Shown here piece after piece: positions 35,303 to 45,204 of a DNA stretch of 64,000 nucleotides; the stretch's first letter is position 1, and each line of letters opens with the position of its first letter. This stretch comes from Marinicella gelatinilytica (GTDB lineage Bacteria; Pseudomonadota; Gammaproteobacteria; Xanthomonadales; Marinicellaceae): assembly GCF_026410405.1 (NCBI RefSeq), contig NZ_JAPMLN010000001.1:124001-188000 (forward strand), in the 5' to 3' direction. The notes beneath the pieces were generated by a model. The model did not search any database and was not told where the DNA came from. It was given only the letters and a program-made list of their open reading frames with translations. The translations under genes and the position numbers were made by a program.

Positions 35303-35316
35303 AGCAGGAGCATAAC

Positions 35317-35775
35317 ATGCAAGTTATTTTATTAGATAAAGTACAAAATTTAGGTGATTTAGGTGAAGTGGTAGAAGTCAAAAATGGCTTTGCTCGCAAT
35401 TACCTTATCCCACAAAAAATGGCAGCTCGGGCTTCTGCTGAAAATATTAAAGCCTTTGAAGCACAAAAAGCTGAATTGGTCGCTAAAGCCAAAGAATCAT
35501 TAGCAGCCGCTCAAGCTCGTGCCGAAGCGCTTAAAGATGTCAGCGTTACCATTACAGCCAATGCCAGTCCTGAAGGTCATTTATATGGTTCAGTCGGCCC
35601 CCGTGAAATTTCTGAGAAATTCACAGAAAGCGGTTATCCGGTTGATGCCAGTGAAGTGACTATGGGTGAAGGCGCCATTAAAGCTGTGGGAGAATACGAG
35701 ATTACCCTGATGCTTTATGCTGATGTTGATACAGAAGTGAAAGTGATTGTTGAAGCGTTGGAAGAAGACGCTTAA
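35317..35775 (+). CDS. rplI: 50S ribosomal protein L9
   Basis: The 152-residue L9 has the N-terminal RNA-binding domain (MQVILLDKVQNLGDLGEVV, VKNGFARNYLIPQKMA), the long connecting helix and the C-terminal domain (SPEGHLYGSVGPREI). L9 binds 23S rRNA and helps keep reading frame. It is the last ribosomal gene of the unit, and a strong terminator follows. Confidence 0.97.
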   Translation: MQVILLDKVQNLGDLGEVVEVKNGFARNYLIPQKMAARASAENIKAFEAQKAELVAKAKESLAAAQARAEALKDVSVTITANASPEGHLYGSVGPREISEKFTESGYPVDASEVTMGEGAIKAVGEYEITLMLYADVDTEVKVIVEALEEDA

Positions 35776-35800
35776 ATTTTTCACATATAGTTCGATGAAA

Positions 35801-35830
35801 AAGCCGATTTGAAAAAAATCGGCTTTTTTT
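35801..35830 (+). terminator. Rho-independent terminator after rplI
   Basis: AAGCCGATTT (35801-35810) pairs with AAATCGGCTT (35815-35824) around GAAA and is followed by TTTTTT. It ends the ribosomal protein operon and separates it from dnaB. Confidence 0.9.
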
Positions 35831-35901
35831 GTGTGTCATTTAGAGGCCTGTCCTGTAAACTATTTATTCGTTTTGTTTATTCTGTTTTTATCCTAATTAA
35901 T

Positions 35902-37308
35902 ATGTCTGAAATCTATCCCATCAATCAAGGTGATGCCACCAAAGCACTTAAAACACCCCCGCATTCCTTAGAAGCAGAACAAGCTGTTCTGGCAGGATTA
36001 ATGCTGGTGCAGTCAGCTTGGGATAAGGTCAGTGGATTATTGAGTGAAGAAGACTTTTATTTTGCCAAGCATAAGTCCATCTACCAGGGTGTTAGCTTTT
36101 TAAACAGTCAAAATGAAGCATGTGATGTGGTTACGCTCAGTGAATGGCTGCAGTCACATGATCTGGAAGATAAAACCGGCGGTTTAGACTATTTAACTGA
36201 AATTGCTAACAATTATCCTGTGGCTTCAAACATCGCTGCTTATGCGAAAATCGTTCGTGATCGATCTGTGTTGCGACAAATGATAGAAATCGGTAATCAA
36301 CTGGCAGAAAGTGCGTTTAATACTGAAGGTCAAAGTGCCGATGAGTTAATTGAGAATGCCGAAAAATTGGTGTTTAAAATTCGTGAGCAAACCCTGAAGT
36401 CAAAATCAGGGTTTCATGACATAAAAAATGTGTTAGCTGAAACCATCGAGCGTTTGGAAAAACTCTCTGAAACTGATGGTGAAATAACCGGTATTCCCTA
36501 TGGCTGGGATGATTTAGATCGCATGACTGCAGGTTTACACAATTCTGATTTGGTGGTGGTTGCCGGCAGACCGGCCATGGGCAAAACCTCTTTTGCCATT
36601 AATATTGCTGAGCGTGCAGCCTGTTCTAATCAACATGTGGCCGTATTTAGTATGGAAATGGCAGCCACTCAGCTGGTGACCAGAATGTTTTCTTCATTGT
36701 CACAAATTGACTCAAGAAATCTTAAATTAGGTCGAATCAGTGATTCTGAATGGCCTCGTTTAGCGCAAACTAATGAGATGCTTCAGGGTGCATCCATTTA
36801 TATTGACGATACACCGGCACTGACCCCGAATGAGGTTTTGTCGAAATGTCGACGGTTAAAAAATACCAAGGGATTGGATCTTGTGGTTATTGATTACCTT
36901 CAGCTTATGCAGGTTAAAGGTAAAGTGTCAGAAAACAGAGCCAATGAAATCTCTGAAATTTCTCGCGGTTTAAAGGCCATGGCAAAAGAACTCAATGTTC
37001 CGGTAATCGCCTTGTCTCAGCTTAATCGCTCATTGGAGCAACGTCCCAACAAGCGTCCAATCATGTCAGATCTACGTGAATCGGGTGCCATTGAACAGGA
37101 TGCTGACTTAATTATCTTCATATACAGAGATGAAGTTTACAATCCGGAAACAGAAGACAAAGGTGTGGCAGAAATTATTATCGGTAAGCATCGAAATGGT
37201 TCCATCGGCAAAGTGGAGTTATTATTTCGCGGTGCCTATACGCGTTTTGATAATTTAGATAAACGCCATTTTGATGTTGACGTTGAACATGTTGAAACCT
37301 TTGATTGA
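35902..37308 (+). CDS. dnaB: Replicative DNA helicase DnaB
   Basis: DnaB is the hexameric 5'-to-3' helicase of the replication fork. The ATG at 35902 gives 468 residues. An upstream in-frame ATG at 35809 lies inside the rplI terminator and is rejected. The N-terminal domain begins PPHSLEAEQAVLAGLM. The RecA-like domain holds Walker A AGRPAMGKTSFA, the LDLVVIDYLQLMQ Walker B segment, and the conserved IALSQLNRSLEQRPNKRP and SDLRESGAIEQDAD motifs. No intein or insertion is visible. Its TGA overlaps the alr ATG by one base. Confidence 0.96.
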   Translation: MSEIYPINQGDATKALKTPPHSLEAEQAVLAGLMLVQSAWDKVSGLLSEEDFYFAKHKSIYQGVSFLNSQNEACDVVTLSEWLQSHDLEDKTGGLDYLTEIANNYPVASNIAAYAKIVRDRSVLRQMIEIGNQLAESAFNTEGQSADELIENAEKLVFKIREQTLKSKSGFHDIKNVLAETIERLEKLSETDGEITGIPYGWDDLDRMTAGLHNSDLVVVAGRPAMGKTSFAINIAERAACSNQHVAVFSMEMAATQLVTRMFSSLSQIDSRNLKLGRISDSEWPRLAQTNEMLQGASIYIDDTPALTPNEVLSKCRRLKNTKGLDLVVIDYLQLMQVKGKVSENRANEISEISRGLKAMAKELNVPVIALSQLNRSLEQRPNKRPIMSDLRESGAIEQDADLIIFIYRDEVYNPETEDKGVAEIIIGKHRNGSIGKVELLFRGAYTRFDNLDKRHFDVDVEHVETFD

Positions 37309-38390
37309 TGTATCCTGAACGCGGCACGCGCGCCGATATCTACTTACCTCATTTAGCACATAATATAGAGGTTTTTAAAGATTTACATGATGGCCCTATT
37401 ATGGGTGTGGTTAAAGCCGATGCCTATGGCCATGGATTGGCACGGTTAACCGATACCCTCAAATCCTGTGATGCGTTGGCAGTTGCCACCATTGAGGAGG
37501 CTTTACAGCTACGCACTTTTATTCCGGATAAACGTATTTTATTGTTAGAGGGTGTGTTTAATCAGACTGAATTGGAATTGGCCATCGAAAAACAATTTGA
37601 TGTGGTTGTTCATCAATCATATCAGATGGCATTATTGTCGAATGCTAAGTACACAGATGCCACGTTGGATGTGTGGCTAAAAGTAGACACCGGTATGCAT
37701 CGTTTGGGTTTTGAGTGGTCTGAATACACGCAGGTTTTAACACAATTGCAACAGATCAAAATGATAAAAACCATTCGCTTAATGGCTCATTTTTCACAAT
37801 CAGATCAAATTAATCAGTCGCAAACAAAAACACAAATTAACCGCAATAAACAATTGATGTCGCACGGTCTTGAATATTCTTTTGCCAATACCGGTGCCGT
37901 CTTAAATGGGCTGGCTTGTGCGGGCGAGTGGGCCCGAGTGGGTTTGGGCTTATATGGTATTTCGCCTTTACTGTCTCATGATGCAGCTGATTTTAATCTC
38001 AAGCCGGTGATGCAACTCAGTGCTAAATTAATTTCTATTAAAACCACAAATAAAGGCGAGCCGGTTGGTTACGGTGCTCAGTTTGTTTGTCCCCAAGATA
38101 TGCCTGTTGGGATTGTCGGTATGGGTTATGCCGATGGCTATCCCTGGAGTCCTTATCACAGCCATGTGGTTATACGCGGACATCATGCCGCAGTTATTGG
38201 TCGTATCTCTATGGATATGTTGGCAATTGATTTATCAGCGGTAGAACAGCCACAAATAGGTGAACCGGTACAAATTTGGGGTGCAGAGCAACCCGTTGAG
38301 CAGGTTGCCAAAGATTTACACACCATTCCGTATACCTTGGTGTGCGGTATTACCGGACGGGTTAAATTTCATGTCGTTGACAGTCATTAA
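37308..38390 (+). CDS. alr: Alanine racemase
   Basis: Alr supplies D-alanine for peptidoglycan. The 360-residue fold-type III PLP enzyme shows the cofactor lysine in GVVKADAYGHG (about residues 31-41), the WLKVDTGMHRLGF motif, the barrel segment RVGLGLYGISP, and the second catalytic Tyr in PVGYGAQFVCP near residue 250. The start is the ATG that overlaps the dnaB stop. A TTG one codon earlier is possible but less likely. The dnaB-alr order is common in gammaproteobacteria. The next gene begins 20 bases before its stop. Confidence 0.95.
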   Translation: MYPERGTRADIYLPHLAHNIEVFKDLHDGPIMGVVKADAYGHGLARLTDTLKSCDALAVATIEEALQLRTFIPDKRILLLEGVFNQTELELAIEKQFDVVVHQSYQMALLSNAKYTDATLDVWLKVDTGMHRLGFEWSEYTQVLTQLQQIKMIKTIRLMAHFSQSDQINQSQTKTQINRNKQLMSHGLEYSFANTGAVLNGLACAGEWARVGLGLYGISPLLSHDAADFNLKPVMQLSAKLISIKTTNKGEPVGYGAQFVCPQDMPVGIVGMGYADGYPWSPYHSHVVIRGHHAAVIGRISMDMLAIDLSAVEQPQIGEPVQIWGAEQPVEQVAKDLHTIPYTLVCGITGRVKFHVVDSH

Positions 38391-39663
38391 AAACTATTTT
38401 AAAAACCAAGTAAAAGCAGGGGAGTGGCCGGTACTTGTCTGGTCTTATTTGTATTTTGTGTTTTTATTGACCGGTTATTTTATCTTACGCCCGATTCGCG
38501 AAGAAATGGGCGTCACTGCAGGTACCGAAAATTACGGTTGGTTGTTTCTTACCACGTTTATTGTGATGTTATTGTTACAGCCTTTTTACGGGAAGGTTGT
38601 ATCCAGCTATTCCCGTAAACAGTTTATTCCCATTGTCTATGGTTTCTTCGGTTTGCTGATATTTTTGATTTGGACGGGATTCCATGTTGTTGGTAAAGAC
38701 AGTGTTGCTTTAGCCCGCATATTTTTTGTATTTGTTTCTGTTTATAACCTCTTTATTGTCTCTATATTTTGGAGTTTTATGGCAGATATTTACACCAAGG
38801 AGCAGGGCACCCGTTTATTTGGTGTAATTGCTGCCGGTGGCAGTACCGGTGGCATCATTGGCGGCCTTATCACCAGCCAGTTGGTGTTCTTGGTAGGCAC
38901 CGTTAATTTGTTATTGATTTCGCTGTTTTTTCTTTTAATCTGTATCTATGCGGTGTTGAGAATTAGGCGTTATGCCGGAGAATCGCAGGTTAACCCCGAA
39001 GCCCCCTTAGGTGGCAGTCCCATGGAAGGATTTAAGCTTATGCTCGGTTCTCGGTTGTTGCAACAAATAGCGCTAATGACCGTGATAAGTGTCATCATAG
39101 GCTCCATTTTTTATTACCTACAAGGTGAATATGTTAAACAGTATTTCACCAGTCGCGATTATCGAACCCATGTGTTTGCGAATATTAATATTGCCACCAA
39201 TGTATTGACGCTTTTTTTTCAACTGATACTCACGCCATTCTTATTACAGAAGTTTAAAATCAATCAAATTTTGGCAATCTTTCCATTGTTAATGGTCATG
39301 GCTTTAAGTTTATTTACATTAATGCCCGAGTTGATGGTTGTTTTAGCCGCCATCGTGCTACAAAGAAGTGGTGCTTACGGCATCATGAAGCCGCCCACCG
39401 ATTGGCTGTTTACCGGTTTAAATGATGCCATTAAGTATAAGTTTAAAAACTTTTTAGATACTGTGGTTTATCGAGGCGGTGATGTTTTTGCTCAGTTAAT
39501 TGTGGTACGGACTCTAGTGATTTTTTCTAAGGACCTGCGTGTGCTGTCAATGGTGGGTGTTGTGTTAAGCTTATTTTGGGTATGGAATGCCGTCACTGTT
39601 GGGCGATTAGCCATTAAGAAATTCAACGAATCCCACGTTCAAAATTACCCAATTTCCCACTAA
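38371..39663 (+). CDS. MFS permease related to nucleotide (ATP/ADP) translocases
   Basis: The 430-residue protein has about twelve membrane helices. The early motif GYFILRPIREEMGV is characteristic of Npt1/Npt2-related (ADP/ATP translocase-like) MFS proteins found in many free-living proteobacteria, where the substrate is unproven. Further motifs are FWSFMADIYTKEQGTRLFGVIAAGGSTGGI in the first half, with its glycine-rich loop, and KYKFKNFLDTVVYRGGD in the second. The start at 38371 lies within alr, with a 20-base overlap. An in-frame ATG at 38260, deep inside alr, is rejected. Translation is probably coupled to alr. Confidence 0.8.
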   Translation: MSLTVIKNYFKNQVKAGEWPVLVWSYLYFVFLLTGYFILRPIREEMGVTAGTENYGWLFLTTFIVMLLLQPFYGKVVSSYSRKQFIPIVYGFFGLLIFLIWTGFHVVGKDSVALARIFFVFVSVYNLFIVSIFWSFMADIYTKEQGTRLFGVIAAGGSTGGIIGGLITSQLVFLVGTVNLLLISLFFLLICIYAVLRIRRYAGESQVNPEAPLGGSPMEGFKLMLGSRLLQQIALMTVISVIIGSIFYYLQGEYVKQYFTSRDYRTHVFANINIATNVLTLFFQLILTPFLLQKFKINQILAIFPLLMVMALSLFTLMPELMVVLAAIVLQRSGAYGIMKPPTDWLFTGLNDAIKYKFKNFLDTVVYRGGDVFAQLIVVRTLVIFSKDLRVLSMVGVVLSLFWVWNAVTVGRLAIKKFNESHVQNYPISH

Positions 39664-39757
39664 TTTCAGCAAGACAACATATTAAATTTATGTTAAGCTA
39701 TTAAACGTATGTTTTAAATACGCACATATAATTTTTAACCATTTTCAAGGGGACGCA

Positions 39758-42637
39758 ATGAAACCATTTATTTTAAAAAGCATGGTGGCATGTTTGGCTA
39801 TGTCATCAACGTTGGCTATGGCCAACAATGACAAAACCGGATCCACCACTGTTCTAACTGACAAAGCGCTTAGTGCGCCGGCGAAGGTCTATTACAACGC
39901 CACCCAAATTCCAAGTGTCACAGCAGAAACGGAAATTGACGCGGCATTTGTATTGGGATATATTCAAGCCCAGGATCGTTTTTATCAGATGGATTATACC
40001 CGTAAGATTTCTCAAGGCCGTTTGGCCGAATTAGTGGGATCTCCAGCCATTTCCAATGATATTCAATTCAGAACCCTTGGTTTTGAACGTTGGGCGCGTA
40101 ACTCAATGCAGGTTCTTAATGCTGACACCAAAGGCATACTTAAAGCCTACAGTGATGGCGTCAATGCCTGGCTTGATAACAACCCGTTACCACCTGAATA
40201 TCAATCTCTGGAAATTGATAAGGCTGATCGCTGGCTACCGATTCACTCCGTGGCGATTGCTAAAGTGATTGCTTTTCAGTTATCCAATGACTTACAGGAA
40301 ATTGACTGGACCATTGCCATTAATACTTTTCAGCAAGTCGGGCAGGCCGCCGGATTTGATGGTACGGCGTTATTTATGGAAGATTTATACCGGGCTGCAC
40401 CACCCGATGATCGGGTCAGTATGCCGGATTTCTTCGCAGACATGGGAATCATCGGCGCTGCCGGGACTAAAAACCTGATGGATGTGGCCAAAGATTACAC
40501 CTTGAACCTCAGTGAAACAGAGTTGGGCTTGTTGCATAATATTAAAGCAAACTGGGAAAGCACGCCATTAATTAAATCCATGAAAAATGACGGTGAAACT
40601 GACAAAGGCTCCAATTTTTGGGCAGTGTCATCGGAGCACACCGAAAACGGCTTCCCGTTGATTGCCAATGATCCCCATTTGAGTTTGGATTATCCGTCGG
40701 TTTTTTATCCCGCGCATGTCGCCACTGAAGATGGTTTGAACATTGCCGGTGTACAGTTTCCCGGCGCACCGATTACCGCGCAAGGCTGTAATGAAAGCCT
40801 GTGTTGGGGCAGTACCGTGCATCCGGTGGATGAAACCGATTTTTATTTTGAAAGCATTAAAACCAACAGTTTCGGTTTACCAACGCATACTGTTTACAAA
40901 GGTCAAGATGAGCCTCTGGTGTGGGTATTTCAAAGCTATTTCGTTAACCAAATTGGTGATGGCACAATGAACAATAAAGAGCGCGCCAATATTGGATACA
41001 CCAACGGTGGCTTGACCTTCCTGGTACCGCGTCGAAATTATGGCCCTATTTTAAGTTTGGACACTGAAAATGCCCAAGCCGTGTCGATGCAGTTTACCGG
41101 TTTTGGACCGACCAAAGAAGTGGAATCATTTATTGAAATGAGCCGTGCTGAGAATATTGCAGAATTTAAACAGGCTTTAACGAAATTTGATTTCGGCTCA
41201 CAAAACTTTGCGGTGGCAGATGTCCATGGTGATGTCGCTTACTACACCGGTGCGGAAGTGCCATTACGTGAAGATTTACAAACCATGATGCAGCCCGACG
41301 GCGTGCCGCCGATGTTTATTCGTGATGGTTCAGGCAATCGTATGAATGAATGGATGCCTTTAAATGATCCGGATATGAATCAGGCAACACCTTATGGCGT
41401 TATTCCTTTCGATGAAATGCCATACCAAATTAACCCAGATCGTGGTTATATCGCCAATGCCAATAACGATCCGGTGGGCGTGTCCTTGGATAACAATGTC
41501 CTCAATCAGGTTCGTCCAGGTGGTGGTCTGTATTATATTTCCCAAGGCGGTTATTCAGCCTTCCGTCAAGGTCGCTTAGACCGGATTATGGAAGCCGGCA
41601 TGGCTGAGGGTAAAAAGTTCACCATGCAAGATATGAAAGAACTTCAGGCCAATAATCAAATGATGGATGCCGAATTGATTATGCCGCATATTATGAACGC
41701 GGTACAACGCGCTTCGGCCGCAGATGCCTGGCCGGGTATTCAGCAGTTCTTAGCCGATCCGCGGGTGCAACAAGCAGCCGGGTTTTTTCAACAGTGGGAC
41801 TTTAGTACCCCGACCGGTTTAGCCGAAGGTTATGATCCTTTTGATAATGCCTTTGCCTTAAATCCACCGAGTCAGGATGAAGTGAATGCCTCGATTGCCG
41901 CCAGCATTTATGCGGTGTGGCGCTCAAATGGTATTCGCAATACCATTGATGCCACTTTAGCCGGTTATGACGATGCCATTGGTATGACTGTGTTGACAGA
42001 AAACAGACCGGGTAATTATTATTCATTAAGTGCCTTTAAACACTTATTGGATGCCTTTGATGAAAACCAGGGTTATGGCGCTTCGGGGATTAATTTCTTC
42101 ACCAATCCACAGGCACCAACCCGCGAAGATGCCCGTGATTACATTATTCTGGCCTCATTAAAACAGTCCCTGGATCAGATGGCCGGTGATGATTATGCCG
42201 CGGCCTTTAATAATTCCATGGATTTAACGGATTACCGTTGGGGTAAATTACACCGCATTACCTTCTCACATTCATTGGGTGCACAATTATCCGTGCCCAA
42301 TGGTATGTTCGGCTTAGCTACCGTGGATGGTTTACCGGGTGTCGCCAGAGCCGGGGGCTATCAGGTATTAGACGCCTCAAGCCATGGTGTTCGCGGCAAT
42401 AACAGCAACGGCTTTATGTTCTCATCGGGTCCGGCCAGACGTTTTGTGGCTGAAATGACTTCTATGGGCGTGTTAGCCGAGCAGGTTATTCCGGGCGGTC
42501 AGAGTGGTAATATCACCACCGGTGCGAATTACGTTAATCAGTTGTTTTCATGGCTGGTGAATGATTATTTACCGTTAATTACGGATTTAAACACCATTCA
42601 GGCAATCGCCACTGATGAAGTCGAATTTACACCTTAA
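39758..42637 (+). CDS. Penicillin acylase-family Ntn hydrolase
   Basis: Members are periplasmic amidases acting on beta-lactam side chains, acyl-homoserine lactones or other N-acyl compounds, and they mature by autoproteolysis. The 959-residue precursor has a signal peptide (CLAMSSTLAMAN) and an alpha-chain region with GYIQAQDRFYQMDYTRK. The beta-chain begins at Ser285, the nucleophile, in KGSNFWAVSS, followed by LIANDPHLSLDYPSVFY. Later motifs include the catalytic Asn region (TLAGYDDAIG or neighbouring segment; not assigned firmly) and WGKLHRITFSHSLG. Length is above the typical 750-850. AAGGGGA serves as ribosome binding site. The natural substrate, possibly a quorum signal, is unknown. 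It is monocistronic, with a strong terminator. Confidence 0.9.
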   Translation: MKPFILKSMVACLAMSSTLAMANNDKTGSTTVLTDKALSAPAKVYYNATQIPSVTAETEIDAAFVLGYIQAQDRFYQMDYTRKISQGRLAELVGSPAISNDIQFRTLGFERWARNSMQVLNADTKGILKAYSDGVNAWLDNNPLPPEYQSLEIDKADRWLPIHSVAIAKVIAFQLSNDLQEIDWTIAINTFQQVGQAAGFDGTALFMEDLYRAAPPDDRVSMPDFFADMGIIGAAGTKNLMDVAKDYTLNLSETELGLLHNIKANWESTPLIKSMKNDGETDKGSNFWAVSSEHTENGFPLIANDPHLSLDYPSVFYPAHVATEDGLNIAGVQFPGAPITAQGCNESLCWGSTVHPVDETDFYFESIKTNSFGLPTHTVYKGQDEPLVWVFQSYFVNQIGDGTMNNKERANIGYTNGGLTFLVPRRNYGPILSLDTENAQAVSMQFTGFGPTKEVESFIEMSRAENIAEFKQALTKFDFGSQNFAVADVHGDVAYYTGAEVPLREDLQTMMQPDGVPPMFIRDGSGNRMNEWMPLNDPDMNQATPYGVIPFDEMPYQINPDRGYIANANNDPVGVSLDNNVLNQVRPGGGLYYISQGGYSAFRQGRLDRIMEAGMAEGKKFTMQDMKELQANNQMMDAELIMPHIMNAVQRASAADAWPGIQQFLADPRVQQAAGFFQQWDFSTPTGLAEGYDPFDNAFALNPPSQDEVNASIAASIYAVWRSNGIRNTIDATLAGYDDAIGMTVLTENRPGNYYSLSAFKHLLDAFDENQGYGASGINFFTNPQAPTREDARDYIILASLKQSLDQMAGDDYAAAFNNSMDLTDYRWGKLHRITFSHSLGAQLSVPNGMFGLATVDGLPGVARAGGYQVLDASSHGVRGNNSNGFMFSSGPARRFVAEMTSMGVLAEQVIPGGQSGNITTGANYVNQLFSWLVNDYLPLITDLNTIQAIATDEVEFTP

Positions 42638-42656
42638 ATAATCGATAAGGTAAGAC

Positions 42657-42696
42657 AAAACGCCCTAATTTTTAAAATTTGGGGCGTTTTTTTTTG
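42657..42696 (+). terminator. Rho-independent terminator after the acylase gene
   Basis: AAAACGCCC (42657-42665) pairs with GGGCGTTTT (42682-42690), with an A/T-rich inner part, followed by a run of T to 42695. It insulates the downstream copper cluster. Confidence 0.9.
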
Positions 42697-42751
42697 TGGT
42701 TTTGGCTTAAATAATTGAACTAAGACAATTTTTAAGTATCATAGGGGTATC

Positions 42752-43141
42752 ATGAATTCGCATAAAAGGCACAAACCATCACTCAGTATAATCATCACGA
42801 TGTTACTGTTGTTCTCAACAGGACAAGTGCTGGCGGTTGCTCATGCGCATACCATGAATCATGAAAGCCAGCCCCAAACAATGTCTCAAGATTGTGGTCA
42901 TATGTCTGAACAAGGACAAAACAATCACGCCATGAATGACACAACCATGTCGTCCATGTCGGATTGTTGTGAAACTTTGTGCCAGTGCCCGCAGGCCATG
43001 TGCTCCACGGTTTTATTACTGCCTGCAAAAGTCCAATCCACACAATTTTATCTCTTGAAACCGATGACCCATTGGTCATTCGCAGATGGCTTTCACCTCA
43101 ATAAAGACCATTCTCCCTTGTATCGTCCTCCAATAATTTAA
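42752..43141 (+). CDS. Small secreted Met/His/Cys-rich metal-binding protein, RPP tail
   Basis: The 129-residue protein has a signal peptide (ITMLLLFSTGQVLAVAHA). The mature part has many Met and His residues (MNHESQPQTMSQDCGHMSEQ, NNHAMND) and a cysteine cluster CCETLCQCPQAMC (about 73-85). It ends in LYRPPII. This composition suggests copper or silver binding in the periplasm. Small proteins of this kind, loosely like CopL/DUF2946 proteins, accompany metal-efflux operons. It is the first gene before the DUF411 and Cus-like pump genes, with 159 bases between it and the next start. No established family assignment can be made from sequence alone. Confidence 0.7.
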   Translation: MNSHKRHKPSLSIIITMLLLFSTGQVLAVAHAHTMNHESQPQTMSQDCGHMSEQGQNNHAMNDTTMSSMSDCCETLCQCPQAMCSTVLLLPAKVQSTQFYLLKPMTHWSFADGFHLNKDHSPLYRPPII

Positions 43142-43300
43142 TTTCCACAGCCTAGCTGCGCCTGAAATAAGTGCTTATGCGCCTTTATTTCATTGCCTGA
43201 GAAATTAAATTTTAAGTTTTAAACTTAAACGGGTTCTTATCCATACCGCTCATTAAAGTCCGGTGTGATTGAGCCTCGATTAAAAACAATTGGAGTTCCT

Positions 43301-43801
43301 ATGAAAACGTTAAAAAATACCTTATCTGTTGTGTTGGCAACATTAATCTTTTTAATGCTGCCAACCATGAGCGTTCATGCATCAAAAACAGATACCGCTG
43401 ATCATGCATTAACCGTCTATAAAAGCGCAACTTGCGGTTGCTGTGTGAAATGGATTGATCATGCCAATGACAACGGTTTGAGTGCCAAAGGCATTAACAC
43501 CGTGCAATTAAACAAACTCAAAGACCAACACCAGGTCCCGGCCAATTATCGATCATGCCATACGGCAATCAGCCGCGACGGCTATGTCTTCGAAGGTCAT
43601 ATTCCGGCCAAGTTTGTGCAAAAATTCTTACAAGAAAAACCCGACAATTACATCGGTTTAGTGGTGCCCGGCATGCCTGTAGGCAGCCCCGGCATGGAAT
43701 ATCAAAACAAATTCAGTCCCTATGTGATTATGGCTTTTGATAAAAACGGCAGCCTCACACCGTATGCTGAAATTAATTCTTTTGAGGCGCAATTCGAATG
43801 A
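43301..43801 (+). CDS. DUF411 periplasmic metal-binding protein
   Basis: The 166-residue protein begins at the ATG after GGAG. An upstream in-frame start at 43265 lacks a ribosome binding site. A signal peptide (VLATLIFLMLPTMSVHAS) precedes a DUF411 domain with KSATCGCCVKWIDHA (cysteines in a C-G-C-C motif) and the later CHTA and HIPAKFVQKFL, then GLVVPGMPVGSPGME, all typical of the family. DUF411 proteins occur in copper-resistance loci and are thought to bind copper with the Cys pair. The last codon overlaps the start of the TolC-type gene (ATGA), so translation is coupled to the pump. Confidence 0.88.
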   Translation: MKTLKNTLSVVLATLIFLMLPTMSVHASKTDTADHALTVYKSATCGCCVKWIDHANDNGLSAKGINTVQLNKLKDQHQVPANYRSCHTAISRDGYVFEGHIPAKFVQKFLQEKPDNYIGLVVPGMPVGSPGMEYQNKFSPYVIMAFDKNGSLTPYAEINSFEAQFE

Positions 43802-45204
43802 TATCCCGTAATGTTCACCTGTTGATTTATGTCAGTGTGTTGGTGATTATTTTGCAATCACCAACAACACAGGCACAAAGTTCAGTTTCAGAGCAGACCT
43901 TAAGCTTAGCCGACGCATTAGAGCTGGCCAATAAAAATGACCCCTGGCTGAAAGGCAGTGAATTGTCGCAAACTGAAATGAAGTCATTGGCGGTGGCCGC
44001 CGGGCAATTACCGGACCCAAAAATGTCTGTAGGATTAATGGGCATGGGTGCAGATACCTTTCATTTTAACCAGGAAGGCATGACTCAATTGGCGGTGGGT
44101 GTGTCACAAATGTTTCCACGCGGTCAAAGCCGCTCATTAAACCGGGAACGGCTTAACACCCTGGCGCAACAATATCCGCATCAACGACAAAATCGTAAAG
44201 CTGAATTGGCGGTACAGGTGAGTCAGCTTTGGCTCAGTGCTTATCAAGCACGGCAAAGTATTCAATTAATTAATGACAACCGTTCCCTGTTTGAATATTT
44301 AGTGGATGTGGTTGAAGCCAGCTACGTCAGCGTATCGGGTAACACCAGACAACAGGATTTAATCCGTGCACAATTAGAGTTAACCCGGCTTGATGACAGA
44401 CTCACAACCCTGTATCAGGACCAGGAGCAAGCCATGCAACAACTTAATCAATACTTAGGTCATTATGGCGTGAATCAGCCGGACACTGATATTGATTTTT
44501 ATAACGGGTCAGCCGCGCAACAACCGGTTGTTAGTACAGAGTTGCCCAATATACAATTAATACAATCACCCTTACTTGATGGCACAAATTTTGTCGATAA
44601 CAACCGTATCCATCAATTGCTGTCTGACCATCCGGCGGTTAAAGCGCTACAACAACGCATCGAAGCAGAACAAGTGGGGGTGGCGTTAGCCCGTCAAAAG
44701 TACAAACCGGAGTGGGGCGTCAACGCTTCTTATGGCTACCGTGCCAATGCTGATAACGGTATGCAACGCGCAGACCTGATGACTGTCGGCATCACCTTTG
44801 ACTTACCGTTATTCAGCAAAAACCGTCAAGACCAGGAACTCAAAGCCGCCATATCATCGGCGGAAGCCATCGAAACTGAAAAAGATTTGTTGCTGAGAAA
44901 AATGATGGCCTCATTACAAACGAATCAAGCCTTATTAAATCGCCTCAAGCAAAGGCAAGCGCTGTACAACAAGCAATTGTTACCCCAAATGAGCGAACAG
45001 GCTGAAGTGGCATTAACCGCGTATACCAACGACGACGGCGATTTTGCTGAAGTGGTCCGTGCTCGCATTGCTGAATTAAATGCCCGCATAGATGCCCTCA
45101 AGATAAATATCGATATCGCAAAAACCAAAATCAAACTTAATTATTTGTTAATGACAAATCCAAAGCAAGTCGTGACCGCTACACCGGAGAACAGCAATGA
45201 CTAA
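43798..45204 (+). CDS. cusC: Outer-membrane efflux channel, CusC-like (TolC family)
   Basis: The 468-residue protein has a signal peptide (LIYVSVLVIILQSPTTQAQ), then the alternating coiled-coil and barrel sections of TolC-family channels. The segment LSLADALELANKNDPWLKGSE and, later, the region from QKYKPEWGVNASYGYRANAD to GITFDLPLF are typical of the first and second OEP repeats. No lipobox Cys is visible, unlike E. coli CusC. It completes a tripartite heavy-metal RND pump with the following adaptor and pump genes and overlaps both neighbours (ATGA at its start, eight bases with the adaptor). Confidence 0.85.
   Translation: MISRNVHLLIYVSVLVIILQSPTTQAQSSVSEQTLSLADALELANKNDPWLKGSELSQTEMKSLAVAAGQLPDPKMSVGLMGMGADTFHFNQEGMTQLAVGVSQMFPRGQSRSLNRERLNTLAQQYPHQRQNRKAELAVQVSQLWLSAYQARQSIQLINDNRSLFEYLVDVVEASYVSVSGNTRQQDLIRAQLELTRLDDRLTTLYQDQEQAMQQLNQYLGHYGVNQPDTDIDFYNGSAAQQPVVSTELPNIQLIQSPLLDGTNFVDNNRIHQLLSDHPAVKALQQRIEAEQVGVALARQKYKPEWGVNASYGYRANADNGMQRADLMTVGITFDLPLFSKNRQDQELKAAISSAEAIETEKDLLLRKMMASLQTNQALLNRLKQRQALYNKQLLPQMSEQAEVALTAYTNDDGDFAEVVRARIAELNARIDALKINIDIAKTKIKLNYLLMTNPKQVVTATPENSND

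Noticed and set aside
35809-35901. Upstream start for dnaB at 35809
   Set aside because: That ATG lies in the rplI terminator stem, and the extra 31 residues are not part of DnaB. The start at 35902 gives the normal length.
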